Shown here: piece by piece, positions 19,862 through 30,659 of the stretch
How positions within the stretch are numbered: position 1 is the stretch's first letter
Layout of the letters: every line of letters begins with the position of its first letter
Assembly: GCF_001894945.1 (NCBI RefSeq)
Contig: NZ_BCXE01000035.1
Location: forward strand, 103,136-167,135
Length of the DNA stretch: 64,000 nucleotides
Direction: 5' to 3'
Source of the DNA: Rhodococcus ruber NBRC 15591
GTDB taxonomy: Bacteria; Actinomycetota; Actinomycetes; Mycobacteriales; Mycobacteriaceae
The notes under the pieces: generated by a model
What the model was told of the DNA's origin: nothing
Databases searched by the model: none
What the model saw: the letters and a program-made list of their open reading frames with translations, nothing else
Translations under genes and position numbers: made by a program

Positions 19862-20155
19862 TCAGACCGCGATCCGCCGTCGTCGGTGCCGCGCGTACAT
19901 CTCCCGTTCGGTCTCGGACATGCCGCCCCAGATGCCGTACGGCTCGGACACCGCCAGAGCGTGCTCCCGGCACTGCACGAGCACCGGGCACTGCCGGCAC
20001 ATCTCCTTGGCCCGGCTCTCGCGCTGCGCCCTGGCCCGGCCGCGCTCACCGTCCGGGTGGAAGAACATCGAGGAGTCCACCCCACGACACAGTCCGTGCA
20101 TCTGCCAATCCCAGACGTCCGCGTTCGGTCCGGGCAAGTGGTGTGGTGCAGGCAT
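19862..20155 (-). CDS. whiB3: WhiB family iron-sulfur regulator, WhiB3-type
   Basis: 97 residues. Four cysteines (G-L-C-R-G, M-C-R-Q-C, V-Q-C-R) would ligate a redox-sensing [4Fe-4S] cluster; G-V-W/I-W-G-G and a basic C-terminal tail bind DNA. P-G-P-N-A-D-x-W-x-W-Q and D-S-S-M-F-F-H-P-D-G-E-R-G match WhiB3 closely, and its place after groEL1 matches Rv3416. The ATG is chosen for an AAGGAG 8 bases upstream; the longer frame to 20221 lacks homology. A long AT-richer leader precedes it. Confidence 0.93.
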   Translation of the reverse strand: MPAPHHLPGPNADVWDWQMHGLCRGVDSSMFFHPDGERGRARAQRESRAKEMCRQCPVLVQCREHALAVSEPYGIWGGMSETEREMYARHRRRRIAV

Positions 20156-20655
20156 GGGTACTCCTTTGCAGCGTGCTCGCCCGAGGCGAGCGGACCGTGG
20201 GCGGAAGGTCTTTCCCCCCAAAGCAGTTGTTCAGGCTTCGTAACCGTAAAGGTGGCGAGGAAATGGAGTCAACACTTTCGCGGAGTGGCAATTTCCATAT
20301 CCCGATCTGCGAGAATTAACCGCCGAAATATTTACATCGTGGCTGATCCGTGATTGTGTCCTGAGGGTGTGCGCCTCCACGGTGCGTGCCGTCCTCCGGT
20401 TCCCGGAATGGCCCCGATCAGGGACTATAGGCCCTGCGCTGGGTGCCGGAAGGCATCCGTCCGGTTCGCCGGGGCCGAAAATTGCCACGGCGTGCGCATC
20501 TTTCGTACCGACACCGTGTCTGTAATTAACAAAACGTAAACCGGATGTTCAACCGGCCGAAGCACGGAAGTAATTGATGCGCCGTCGGTGCATATTTCTC
20601 GGAATGCACTCCACCTCCCCGCCGGACGGAGGCGAAGGGGTGCGATCATGGCCTC
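20156..20655. other. AT-richer regulatory region between whiB3 and the Rv3415c-like gene
   Basis: 500 bp between divergent genes. Between about 20260 and 20580 the sequence is clearly less GC-rich than the surroundings (for example GAAATATTTACATCG and CTGTAATTAACAAAACG). No credible gene is present. An imperfect palindrome, CAGGGACTATAGGCCCTG, lies near 20419-20436. This is most likely an extended promoter and regulator-binding region for whiB3. Confidence 0.6.
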
Positions 20656-21498
20656 GTGCCCGTCACCGCCCTGCCGTCCGACACGTCCACGCTCGCCTCG
20701 GCGGCATTCGGTGCCCGGCCGGACCTGTTCCCTCTCCCGCCCGGCGGGGATCGCGTCGCGTCGTGGCACCGGGCCGTCGCCCTGGGCGGTCAGGGTCGCT
20801 ACGCCGCCGCCCGCGCGGAGCTGACCCGGCTCCGCCGCGCCACGGGTCCGGACGGAGCGCTCGCGTCCCTGGCGGCGAGCACCGAGGCGTCGCTGCTGCG
20901 TCAGCTCGGCCGGCACCGCGAGGCCGCCGTCCTCGACGGACGGGCGGCCGCGGCGCTCGCCGACGCCCCGCGGTATTCCTCGTGGACCGTCGAGGCTCGG
21001 TGCGACGCCCTCACGGGGCTGGCGGCGGACGCGCTCGGGTGCGGCCGGATCCGGCCGGCCGTCCGGCTGCTGGACCGTTGCGCTGCCGCTCTCGACGCCG
21101 CCGAAGGCGTGCACGGCGCGGTGTTCCGGCGCCAGCGTGTGCGCCTGCACTGGGTCTGCGCGGAGACTGCCCTGGCTTCCGGGGACTTCGCCACCGCCCG
21201 TCGGCGTTCGGCTGCGGCCGCGGCCGAGGCCGAACGCAGCGGCTCGGTCCGGCACCTGGTCAAATCCGATCTGCTGCGGGCCGCCTCGTGGACCGGGGAG
21301 TCCGATCTCACGCCCGCCCGGGACCTGTGCCTCGACGTACTCGACCGTAGTACCGCGCTCGGTCTGGTCCCGCTGCGCTGGGCGGCCGCGATGCTGTGGG
21401 ACGGGCTCGGGGGCGGGGAGGCGGCTCGGCGCGTGCGCGACGAGTCGGCGGCACTCGTCGTCCGGCGCGGTGGGAGATTCGCAACGATCCGGGTCTAG
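20656..21498 (+). CDS. Conserved helical-repeat protein (Rv3415c-like)
   Basis: 280 residues, Ala/Arg/Leu-rich, with a repeated pattern of helical pairs (A-L-G-G-Q-G-R-Y-A-A-A-R-A-E-L; L-G-R-H-R-E-A-A-V-L-D; G-R-I-R-P-A-V-R-L-L-D) typical of TPR-like scaffolds. No catalytic motif. GTG start; it lies immediately upstream of sigD, the position held by Rv3415c. Function unknown. Confidence 0.75.
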   Translation: MPVTALPSDTSTLASAAFGARPDLFPLPPGGDRVASWHRAVALGGQGRYAAARAELTRLRRATGPDGALASLAASTEASLLRQLGRHREAAVLDGRAAAALADAPRYSSWTVEARCDALTGLAADALGCGRIRPAVRLLDRCAAALDAAEGVHGAVFRRQRVRLHWVCAETALASGDFATARRRSAAAAAEAERSGSVRHLVKSDLLRAASWTGESDLTPARDLCLDVLDRSTALGLVPLRWAAAMLWDGLGGGEAARRVRDESAALVVRRGGRFATIRV

Positions 21499-21619
21499 AA
21501 GCCATCCGTGCGTCCGTTCCGTCCGGTCGTGTCGCTAGTCTGGGGATGTTCCACTGCAAGTGGAAGCACACCCGGCCGGGGGGTCGTGTCACTTTGTAAC
21601 GCCAGGACTTGCGCAATCG

Positions 21620-22198
21620 ATGACTGTCATGGGTGAGGAGTTGGACTCCGCTGTCGCTGCGGCTGCGCAGGGAGATCGGACGGCCCTCGCTCAGGTTCTG
21701 AGAACCATCCGGCCCTTGGTCGTCCGGTACTGCCGGGCACGGGTCGGAGCCGCGGAGCGTGGCCAGCTCTCCGCGGACGACGTAGCGCAGGAGGTGTGCC
21801 TGGCCGTGATGACGGCGTTGCCGCGGTATCAGGACCAGGGACGCCCCTTCATGGCATTCGTGTACGGGATCGCGGCACACAAGGTCGCCGACGCGCACCG
21901 CAGCGCCGCCCGCAACCGGGCGGATCCGGTCGCGGAGGTACCCGAGTCGATGTCGCTGGACGACAGTCCGGAGGAGCAGGCGCTCAATGCGGAGACGAGC
22001 CGGCAGATGAAGCAGCTGCTGGGCACGCTTCCGGAGAAGCAGCGGGAGATCTTGGTCCTGCGGCTCGTGGTGGGCCTGTCCGCGGAAGAAACGGCAGCAG
22101 CGGTGGGAAGTACGGCAGGGGCCATTCGAGTGGCGCAGCACCGTGCCATCGCCCGACTGAAGAAGGAAGTGACGAGAGCAGGTGAGAGAAATGGGTAG
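21620..22198 (+). CDS. sigD: ECF RNA polymerase sigma factor SigD
   Basis: 192 residues from this ATG. Region 2 contains Y-C-R-A-R-V-G, S-A-D-D-V-A-Q-E-V-C and R-P-F-x-A-F-V-Y-G-I-A-A-H-K-V-A-D-A-H-R; region 4 has L-P-E-K-Q-R-E-I-L-V-L-R and S-A-E-E-T-A-A-A-V-G-S-T. These are close to M. tuberculosis SigD (Rv3414c), a starvation-linked ECF factor. An alternative GTG at 21560 adds 20 residues; similarity of that stretch to the M. tuberculosis N-terminus leaves the start open. The overlapping downstream gene encodes its anti-sigma factor. Confidence 0.9.
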   Translation: MTVMGEELDSAVAAAAQGDRTALAQVLRTIRPLVVRYCRARVGAAERGQLSADDVAQEVCLAVMTALPRYQDQGRPFMAFVYGIAAHKVADAHRSAARNRADPVAEVPESMSLDDSPEEQALNAETSRQMKQLLGTLPEKQREILVLRLVVGLSAEETAAAVGSTAGAIRVAQHRAIARLKKEVTRAGERNG

Positions 22199-23282
22199 GA
22201 AGCACGGCGCGGATGACGATTTCTTCGCCGATCTCGCCGACGACGGCACCCCCGTGGACATTGCGGCCGTGCGCCGTGACGACGCCCTCATCGACGCGAT
22301 CTCCGGGGACGGACCGGTGCCCACCGAGACGACCGAGGAATACGAGCTCGCCACCCTTCTTGCGGGCTGGCGTGCCGAGATCCTGGCCGATCCGCTTCCT
22401 TCCGAGCCGGATCTCGACGAGATCGTCGCCGCGGTCAACCGGGAGATCGGTGCCCGCGACGCACTCGCCGAGCGCCGCTCCCGCGCCCGCACCCAGCTCC
22501 GCCTGATCCGGCCCATCGCCGGCGCCGCCGCCCTGATCGCCATCGCCGTCGGTGGTGCGACCGCCGTGTCCTACCAGGCCGAACCCGGCGACCCGCTGTG
22601 GAGTGTCAAGCAGGTCGTCTTCAGTGAGCAGGCCGAGTCGACGGTCGCCCGGATCGACACCGCCTCCACGCTGCAGGAGGCCGAGCAGCGGCTCGCCGTC
22701 GGCGACACGGAAGGCGCGCAGGAACTGATCCAGTCGGCGCAGCAGCGGTCCGGATCGGTCACCGACGCCGGCCAGCGGGACCAGCTGGGTGACTGGGTGC
22801 AGCGGCTCACCACCGAGTTGAGCAAGCTCCTTCCGCCCCCGCCTCCGCCCGTGCTGCCCGCGCCCCCGGTCCAGTCGACGCAGGTGATTCCCGCGCCGGT
22901 GCCGACCACTCCGACGACCCCGTCGACCGTGGACCCCACCATCGCCGGTACGACACCCGGTACGGGAACGGTGCCCCCGGCGACGTCCACCGAGGCACCC
23001 GGCGTCGATCTGGTGCCGCCGTCGTCGCAGCCGGCACCCAGTCCGGAACCGTCCCCCGTCACTCCGCCCCCGTCCACCGGACCGACGAGCCCACCGGTGA
23101 CGCCGGAGCCCACCACCGCGCCGACCGCTGCGCCGACCACGACCCCGTCGGCGTCGGCACCGGCGCCGTCCACCTCGCTGGAGCAGCAGTCGATCAGCCA
23201 GACGATCACCGCGGTGCCCGCACCTTCGGAGTACACGGTGCCCGCACCTTCGGAGTACACGGTGCCCGCACCTTCGGAGTAG
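22182..23282 (+). CDS. rsdA: Anti-sigma-D factor RsdA
   Basis: 366 residues. The cytoplasmic N-terminal part (about 1-105), with A-D-D-D-F-F-A-D-L, is the sigma-binding region. A membrane helix follows (P-I-A-G-A-A-A-L-I-A-I-A-V-G-G), then an extracytoplasmic helical part and a long Pro/Thr/Ser-rich tail. The tail ends in three copies of V-P-A-P-S-E-Y-T. GTG 22182 overlaps sigD; ATG 22191 is an alternative. RsdA holds SigD at the membrane until proteolysis releases it (Rv3413c family knowledge). Confidence 0.88.
   Translation: MREMGRKHGADDDFFADLADDGTPVDIAAVRRDDALIDAISGDGPVPTETTEEYELATLLAGWRAEILADPLPSEPDLDEIVAAVNREIGARDALAERRSRARTQLRLIRPIAGAAALIAIAVGGATAVSYQAEPGDPLWSVKQVVFSEQAESTVARIDTASTLQEAEQRLAVGDTEGAQELIQSAQQRSGSVTDAGQRDQLGDWVQRLTTELSKLLPPPPPPVLPAPPVQSTQVIPAPVPTTPTTPSTVDPTIAGTTPGTGTVPPATSTEAPGVDLVPPSSQPAPSPEPSPVTPPPSTGPTSPPVTPEPTTAPTAAPTTTPSASAPAPSTSLEQQSISQTITAVPAPSEYTVPAPSEYTVPAPSE
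23214..23282 (+). repeat. Three 24-bp tandem repeats at the rsdA 3' end
   Basis: Near-perfect 24-bp units, each encoding V-P-A-P-S-E-Y-T; the third is cut by the stop codon. In-frame units of this kind can expand or contract without a frameshift, changing the length of the external tail. Confidence 0.9.
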
Positions 23283-23292
23283 ACGTGACGAG

Positions 23293-23327
23293 AAGGGCCC
23301 GCCGGACGTGTGTCCCGGCGGGCCCTT
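23293..23327 (+). terminator. Terminator after rsdA
   Basis: A perfect 13-bp stem AAGGGCCCGCCGG with its complement across a 9-base loop. It lies between rsdA and the convergent DUF5319 gene and can serve both. Two copies of an 18-bp direct repeat (GGTGCGGAGGCTTCTTCT) follow at 23333-23368. Confidence 0.85.
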
Positions 23328-23366
23328 CCCGTGGTGCGGAGGCTTCTTCTGGTGCGGAGGCTTCTT

Positions 23367-23777
23367 CTAGGAGTCGAGGCCGTACGGGTCGACCGGTAGC
23401 GCCTCGTTCATCGACGCATCCGCGTAGCCGCGGCAGTAGTCCCATGTCACATAGGCATCGGGGGAGGGATCGTAGGCCGGCTCGTGCGGCCGGACCGTAC
23501 CGTCGACAAGCAACTGCAGCAGGTTCGCCCGCAGCATGTCCCAGTCGTGGTAGTGATCCTGATGGCAGTCCTCGCAGCACACCACCAGGCCGCGGACGCC
23601 GCGCGGCGACAGCAGCGCTTCGTACACCGCGAGGTCGGCAAGATCCTCCTCGACGGCCAGCCGCTCGGCAGGGTCGAGCGGCTGACCCGGCTCGATGGCG
23701 TCCAGTGCGGCGGACGGATCGTCGGGATCTCCAGCGAATGGGTCCGGTGGCAGACCGGGAGGCAACTGATCACGCAC
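23367..23777 (-). CDS. DUF5319 protein (Rv3412-like)
   Basis: 136 residues, exactly the length of Rv3412. It starts R-D-Q-L-P-P-G-L-P-P-D-P-F-A-G-D and contains V-V-C-C-E-D-C-H-Q-D-H-Y-H-D-W-D-M, a Cys/His cluster that could bind metal. Y-V-T-W-D-Y-C-R-G-Y-A-D-A-S follows. The GTG start is fixed by N-terminal homology. It is divergent from guaB2. Function unknown, though the family is well conserved in this order. Confidence 0.88.
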   Translation of the reverse strand: MRDQLPPGLPPDPFAGDPDDPSAALDAIEPGQPLDPAERLAVEEDLADLAVYEALLSPRGVRGLVVCCEDCHQDHYHDWDMLRANLLQLLVDGTVRPHEPAYDPSPDAYVTWDYCRGYADASMNEALPVDPYGLDS

Positions 23778-23881
23778 GACTCCACGGTACGCAGTCCGAC
23801 GGGGTCCGCGCCAGCCGTCACACCGTGGACTTCCCGCGGACCTTCGTGTACGCGTGCGGATGCGCGTGTGTGCCGGTCCCG

Positions 23882-25597
<1,716 letters not shown>

Positions 25598-25611
25598 AGA
25601 GTCCGCGATCG

Positions 25612-25638
25612 GCCCCCGCCGGAGTGTCCGGTGGGGGC
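25612..25638 (+). promoter_or_regulatory. Hairpin between guaB2 and guaB3
   Basis: An 11-bp stem (GCCCCCGCCGG against CCGGTGGGGGC, one G-U pair) in the 87-bp gap. It could be a partial terminator or mRNA stabiliser between the two gua genes. Confidence 0.55.
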
Positions 25639-25664
25639 ATCTACCTGAGAAGAAAGGGACGCGC

Positions 25665-26804
25665 GTGCGCGACCTGGTTGAAATCGGCATGGGGCGAACC
25701 GCCCGACGCACCTACGAGCTGGACGACATCAACATCGTGCCGTCCCGCCGGACGCGCTCCTCGAAGGAGGTGTCGACGGCTTGGCAGCTCGACGCGTACC
25801 GATTCGACATCCCGCTGCTCGCCCATCCCACCGACGCGCTGGTCTCGCCGTCCTTCGCGGTGCAACTGGGCAAGGCCGGTGGCCTCGGCGTCATCAACGG
25901 TGAGGGCCTGTGGGGCCGGCACGCCGATGTCGATGCCGAGATCGAACGCCTCGTCGGCATCGCCGAGTCCGACCCGGACCCGGCAGCGGCGATCGCGCAC
26001 CTGCAGAAGCTCCACGCGGCCCCGCTGCAGCCCGATTTACTCGCTGCCGCGATCGCGCAGGTGCGCGATGCCGGCGTGACCACGGCCGTGCGGGTCAGCC
26101 CGCAGAATGCGCGGGCGCTGACTCCGCACCTGGTGAAGGCCGGCCTCGACCTGCTGGTCATCCACGGGACCATCATCTCCGCGGAGCACGTGGCGCACGG
26201 TGAGAGCGAGCCGCTGAACCTCAAGACGTTCATCTCCGAGCTGGACGTGCCGGTCGTCGCGGGTGGTGTGAGCGATCACCGCACCGCGCTGCACCTGATG
26301 CGTACCGGAGCGGCGGGCGTCGTCGTCGGCTACGGCTCGACAGCGGGCGCCACCACCACCAGCGAGGTACTGGGCATCGGAGTGCCCATGGCGACGGCGA
26401 TCGCCGACGCGGCCGCCGCCCGTCGCGACTACCTGGACGAAACCGGTGGCCGGTACGTCCACGTCATCGCCGACGGCGACATCGAGACCTCGGGCGACCT
26501 GGCCAAGGCCATCGCCTGCGGTGCCGACGCCGCCGTGCTCGGTGCCCCCCTCGCGGTATCGGCCGAGGCCCCGGGCCGGGGCTGGTACTGGCCGTCGGCG
26601 AGTGCGCATCCGTCCGTGCCGCGCGGCGCGCTGCTGCAGGTCGCCTACGACGAGCGCCCGAGCCTGGACCGCGTGCTCACCGGTCCGTCCGACGATCCGT
26701 TCGGCTCGCTGAACCTGGTCGGCGGTCTGCGCCGTGCGATGGCGAAGTCGGGTTACTCGGACCTCAAGGAGTTCCAGAAGGTCGGCCTGACCGTCCGCGC
26801 CTGA
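25665..26804 (+). CDS. guaB3: GuaB3-family IMP dehydrogenase-related protein
   Basis: 379 residues, IMPDH/GMP-reductase TIM-barrel without CBS domains. It starts R-D-L-V-E-I-G-M-G-R-T-A-R-R-T-Y-E-L-D-D-I-N-I-V-P, diagnostic of GuaB3. The canonical IMPDH cysteine loop is not evident; the equivalent region reads R-T-G-A-A-G-V-V-V-G-Y-G. Activity may therefore differ from guaB2, with GMP reductase-like or regulatory roles discussed for the family. GTG start with GAAAGGGA upstream. Confidence 0.93.
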   Translation: MRDLVEIGMGRTARRTYELDDINIVPSRRTRSSKEVSTAWQLDAYRFDIPLLAHPTDALVSPSFAVQLGKAGGLGVINGEGLWGRHADVDAEIERLVGIAESDPDPAAAIAHLQKLHAAPLQPDLLAAAIAQVRDAGVTTAVRVSPQNARALTPHLVKAGLDLLVIHGTIISAEHVAHGESEPLNLKTFISELDVPVVAGGVSDHRTALHLMRTGAAGVVVGYGSTAGATTTSEVLGIGVPMATAIADAAAARRDYLDETGGRYVHVIADGDIETSGDLAKAIACGADAAVLGAPLAVSAEAPGRGWYWPSASAHPSVPRGALLQVAYDERPSLDRVLTGPSDDPFGSLNLVGGLRRAMAKSGYSDLKEFQKVGLTVRA

Positions 26805-26825
26805 CCCGCCGCTACCCCCTTACCC

Positions 26826-26885
26826 GCTGTGGCCGAATGTCACATCGCGTCGATCGATCGACGCGATGTGACATTCGGCCACAGC
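26826..26885. repeat. 60-bp perfect palindrome after guaB3
   Basis: Positions 26826-26885 are an exact palindrome: two 30-base halves with no mismatch and no spacer, starting GCTGTGGCCGAATGTCACAT and centred on the self-complementary GATCGATC. It lies in the 204-bp gap between guaB3 and choD. As RNA it would fold into a very stable hairpin, so termination is likely; as DNA it could extrude a cruciform or be a dispersed palindromic repeat. Confidence 0.95.
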
Positions 26886-27008
26886 CGTTTCCAGCCCTCA
26901 CCTGCGGTTTATGGAACTCATGGTTACAGTTAGGGCACCCTTGTGGCAATGGTCACAGCAAGCCCGTGCATACTGGTGAGTAACAACCAGCTTCATGGAG
27001 GTGTTTCG

Positions 27009-28742
27009 GTGGGTGAGCAGCGCGCGACGGACTACGACGTCCTCATCGTCGGATCGGGGTTCGGTGGAAGTGTGACGGCCCTGCGGCTCGTGGAGAAGGG
27101 GTACAGGGTCGGCATCCTCGAAGCGGGCCGGCGCTTCGCCGACGCCGACTTCGCGAAGACCAGCTGGGATCTCAAGCGATTCCTGTGGGCACCCAAGCTG
27201 GGGTGCTTCGGTATCCAGCGGATCCATCTGCTGCACGACGTCCTCATCCTCGCCGGAGCCGGCGTCGGCGGTGGCTCCCTCAACTACGCCAACACCCTCT
27301 ACAAGCCGCCGGCTCCGTTCTTCGAAGACGGCCAGTGGGCACACATCACCGACTGGAACGACGAGCTCAGCCCCTTCTACGACCAGGCACGTCGCATGCT
27401 CGGCGTGGTGCAGAACCCGCACATGACCCCCGCGGACGAGATCGTCAAGTCCGTCGCCGCGGACATGGGCGTGGGCGACACCTTCATCCAGACCCCGGTG
27501 GGGGTGTACTTCGGGGAGCCCGGGCGTACCGTCGCCGACCCGTACTTCGGCGGTGTCGGCCCCGACCGCACGGGCTGCATCGAATGCGGCGAGTGCATGA
27601 CCGGATGCCGGCACGGCGCCAAGAACACACTGCTGAAGAACTATCTCGGGCTCGCCGAACGGGCCGGCGCCGAGATCGTCCCCCTCACCACGGTCACCGG
27701 CCTGCGCCAGGCCCCCGACGGCACGTGGGACGTCGACACCGAGCGCACCGGCGCGTGGAAGCGGAAGAACCGTCGTACCTACACGGCCGGGCACGTCGTC
27801 CTCGCCGCCGGCACGTGGGGCACCCAGCATCTCCTGCACCACCTCAAGGACACCGGCGCCCTGCCGGAACTGTCCGACCGGCTGGGTCATCTGACCCGCA
27901 CCAACTCCGAGTCGATCGTCGGCGCCGGGAAGATGAGCGTCGACCCGGACCTCGACCTCACCCGCGGTGTGGCGATCACGTCGTCGTTCCATCCCACTGC
28001 CGACACCCACATCGAGCCGGTCCGCTACGGCAAGGGTTCGAACGCGATGGGTCTGCTGCAGACGTTGATGACCGACGGCGGCGGCCGCACCCCACGCTGG
28101 CTGAAGTTCCTCGGCCAGGTGGTGAAGAACCCGGTCCAGATGGCCCGGATGCTCAGCGTCAAGGACTGGAGCGAGCGCACCATCATCGCCCTGGTCATGC
28201 AGAACCTGGACAACTCGATCGTCACCTACACCAAGAAGGGCTTGTTCGGTCGCCGCAAGGTCACCAGCCGGCAGGGCCACGGGCACCCCAACCCGACGTG
28301 GATTCCCGTCGGCAACGAGGCCACCCGCCGGATCGCCGAGAAGATCGACGGCGTCCCGGGCGGCACCTGGGGGGAGATCTTCAACGTCCCGCTCACCGCG
28401 CACTTCCTCGGTGGCTGCGTGATCGGCACCGATCCCGAGCACGGCGTCATCGACCCGTACCACCGCGTGTACGGATACCCGACGCTGAGCGTCGTGGACG
28501 GGGCCGCCGTCTCGGCCAACCTCGGGGTCAATCCGTCGCTGACCATCGCGGCGCAGGCCGAGCGCGCGGCGGCGCTGTGGCCGAACAAGGGGGAGCAGGA
28601 CCTGCGTCCCGGCCAGGGGGAGGGCTACCGCCGGCTGGACCCGATCGCCCCGAACAAGCCGGTCGTGCCGGCGGGCGCTCCGGGCGCGCTGTCGCTGCCG
28701 ATCGTCGAGGTTCGCACCGGGTCCGCGTCCGGCGTCGCCTGA
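27009..28742 (+). CDS. choD: GMC-family oxidoreductase, ChoD-type cholesterol oxidase
   Basis: 577 residues, near-identical length to Rv3409c. FAD-binding G-S-G-F-G-G-S near the N-terminus; A-G-A-G-V-G-G-G-S-L-N-Y; a Cys-rich C-I-E-C-G-E-C-M-T-G-C-R-H-G-A-K-N-T segment; C-terminal H-F-L-G-G and N-P-S-L-T-I-A-A. GTG 27009 is supported by GGAGGTG 6 bases upstream; the frame is open further. It is annotated as cholesterol oxidase in relatives, but the true substrate of ChoD-type enzymes is debated. Location between guaB3 and guaA is conserved. Confidence 0.88.
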   Translation: MGEQRATDYDVLIVGSGFGGSVTALRLVEKGYRVGILEAGRRFADADFAKTSWDLKRFLWAPKLGCFGIQRIHLLHDVLILAGAGVGGGSLNYANTLYKPPAPFFEDGQWAHITDWNDELSPFYDQARRMLGVVQNPHMTPADEIVKSVAADMGVGDTFIQTPVGVYFGEPGRTVADPYFGGVGPDRTGCIECGECMTGCRHGAKNTLLKNYLGLAERAGAEIVPLTTVTGLRQAPDGTWDVDTERTGAWKRKNRRTYTAGHVVLAAGTWGTQHLLHHLKDTGALPELSDRLGHLTRTNSESIVGAGKMSVDPDLDLTRGVAITSSFHPTADTHIEPVRYGKGSNAMGLLQTLMTDGGGRTPRWLKFLGQVVKNPVQMARMLSVKDWSERTIIALVMQNLDNSIVTYTKKGLFGRRKVTSRQGHGHPNPTWIPVGNEATRRIAEKIDGVPGGTWGEIFNVPLTAHFLGGCVIGTDPEHGVIDPYHRVYGYPTLSVVDGAAVSANLGVNPSLTIAAQAERAAALWPNKGEQDLRPGQGEGYRRLDPIAPNKPVVPAGAPGALSLPIVEVRTGSASGVA

Positions 28743-28778
28743 CCCGAACCGCCGTTCGTTGGACGAGGACCGGACCTC

Positions 28779-28784
28779 TAGACT
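28779..28784 (+). promoter_or_regulatory. -10 element for leaderless guaA
   Basis: TAGACT ends 6 bases before the guaA GTG, so transcription would start at or next to the start codon and give a leaderless mRNA, a common arrangement in this order. The -35 is weak (TTGGAC at 28759, 14-base spacing). Confidence 0.5.
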
Positions 28785-28790
28785 GTTCGG

Positions 28791-30363
<1,573 letters not shown>

Positions 30364-30369
30364 ACGCGG

Positions 30370-30402
30370 CTGCGCCCTTCGGATCGGATCCGAAGGGCGC
30401 AG
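30370..30402. terminator. Bidirectional terminator after guaA
   Basis: Perfect 16-bp inverted repeat CTGCGCCCTTCGGATC / GATCCGAAGGGCGCAG around a single G, between guaA and the convergent small membrane gene. The innermost bases would form the loop. Confidence 0.8.
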
Positions 30403-30422
30403 TGCGTTCCGGGACGGTGCGG

Positions 30423-30659
30423 TCAGCGCTTCTTCTTGCCCGGCGCGAACACCAGGGCGGCGCCGACGACCACGGCGAGCGCGACGAGCAGCCAGCGGAA
30501 CTCGACGTTCGCGAGCGGCTCGAGGGAGAACGGCCCGATCAGCGCCCATGCGCTGACGGCCAGCGCCGCGATCGCGGAGAGCAGCATCAGGATCGACGGG
30601 CCCCGTCGCCGGGCGCCGGACGTCGGCTCGGTGGGGTCGGTGTAGTCGGTGTCAGCCAC
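30423..30659 (-). CDS. Small two-helix membrane protein
   Basis: 78 residues: a polar N-terminus, membrane helices near 23-43 and 54-72, and a basic G-K-K-K-R end. Its start overlaps the end of the PspC/EsrI-like gene, so the two are co-translated. Function unknown; probably an accessory of the neighbouring envelope-stress system. Confidence 0.75.
   Translation of the reverse strand: MADTDYTDPTEPTSGARRRGPSILMLLSAIAALAVSAWALIGPFSLEPLANVEFRWLLVALAVVVGAALVFAPGKKKR

Noticed and set aside
20156..20221. 22-residue N-terminal extension of whiB3
   Set aside because: The ATG at 20155 has a good AAGGAG and matches the WhiB3 start; the extension has no similarity.
27592..27648. Ferredoxin cluster in choD
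   Set aside because: The Cys-rich stretch resembles a cluster motif but is a conserved part of ChoD-type GMC enzymes and lacks the second half of a ferredoxin domain.
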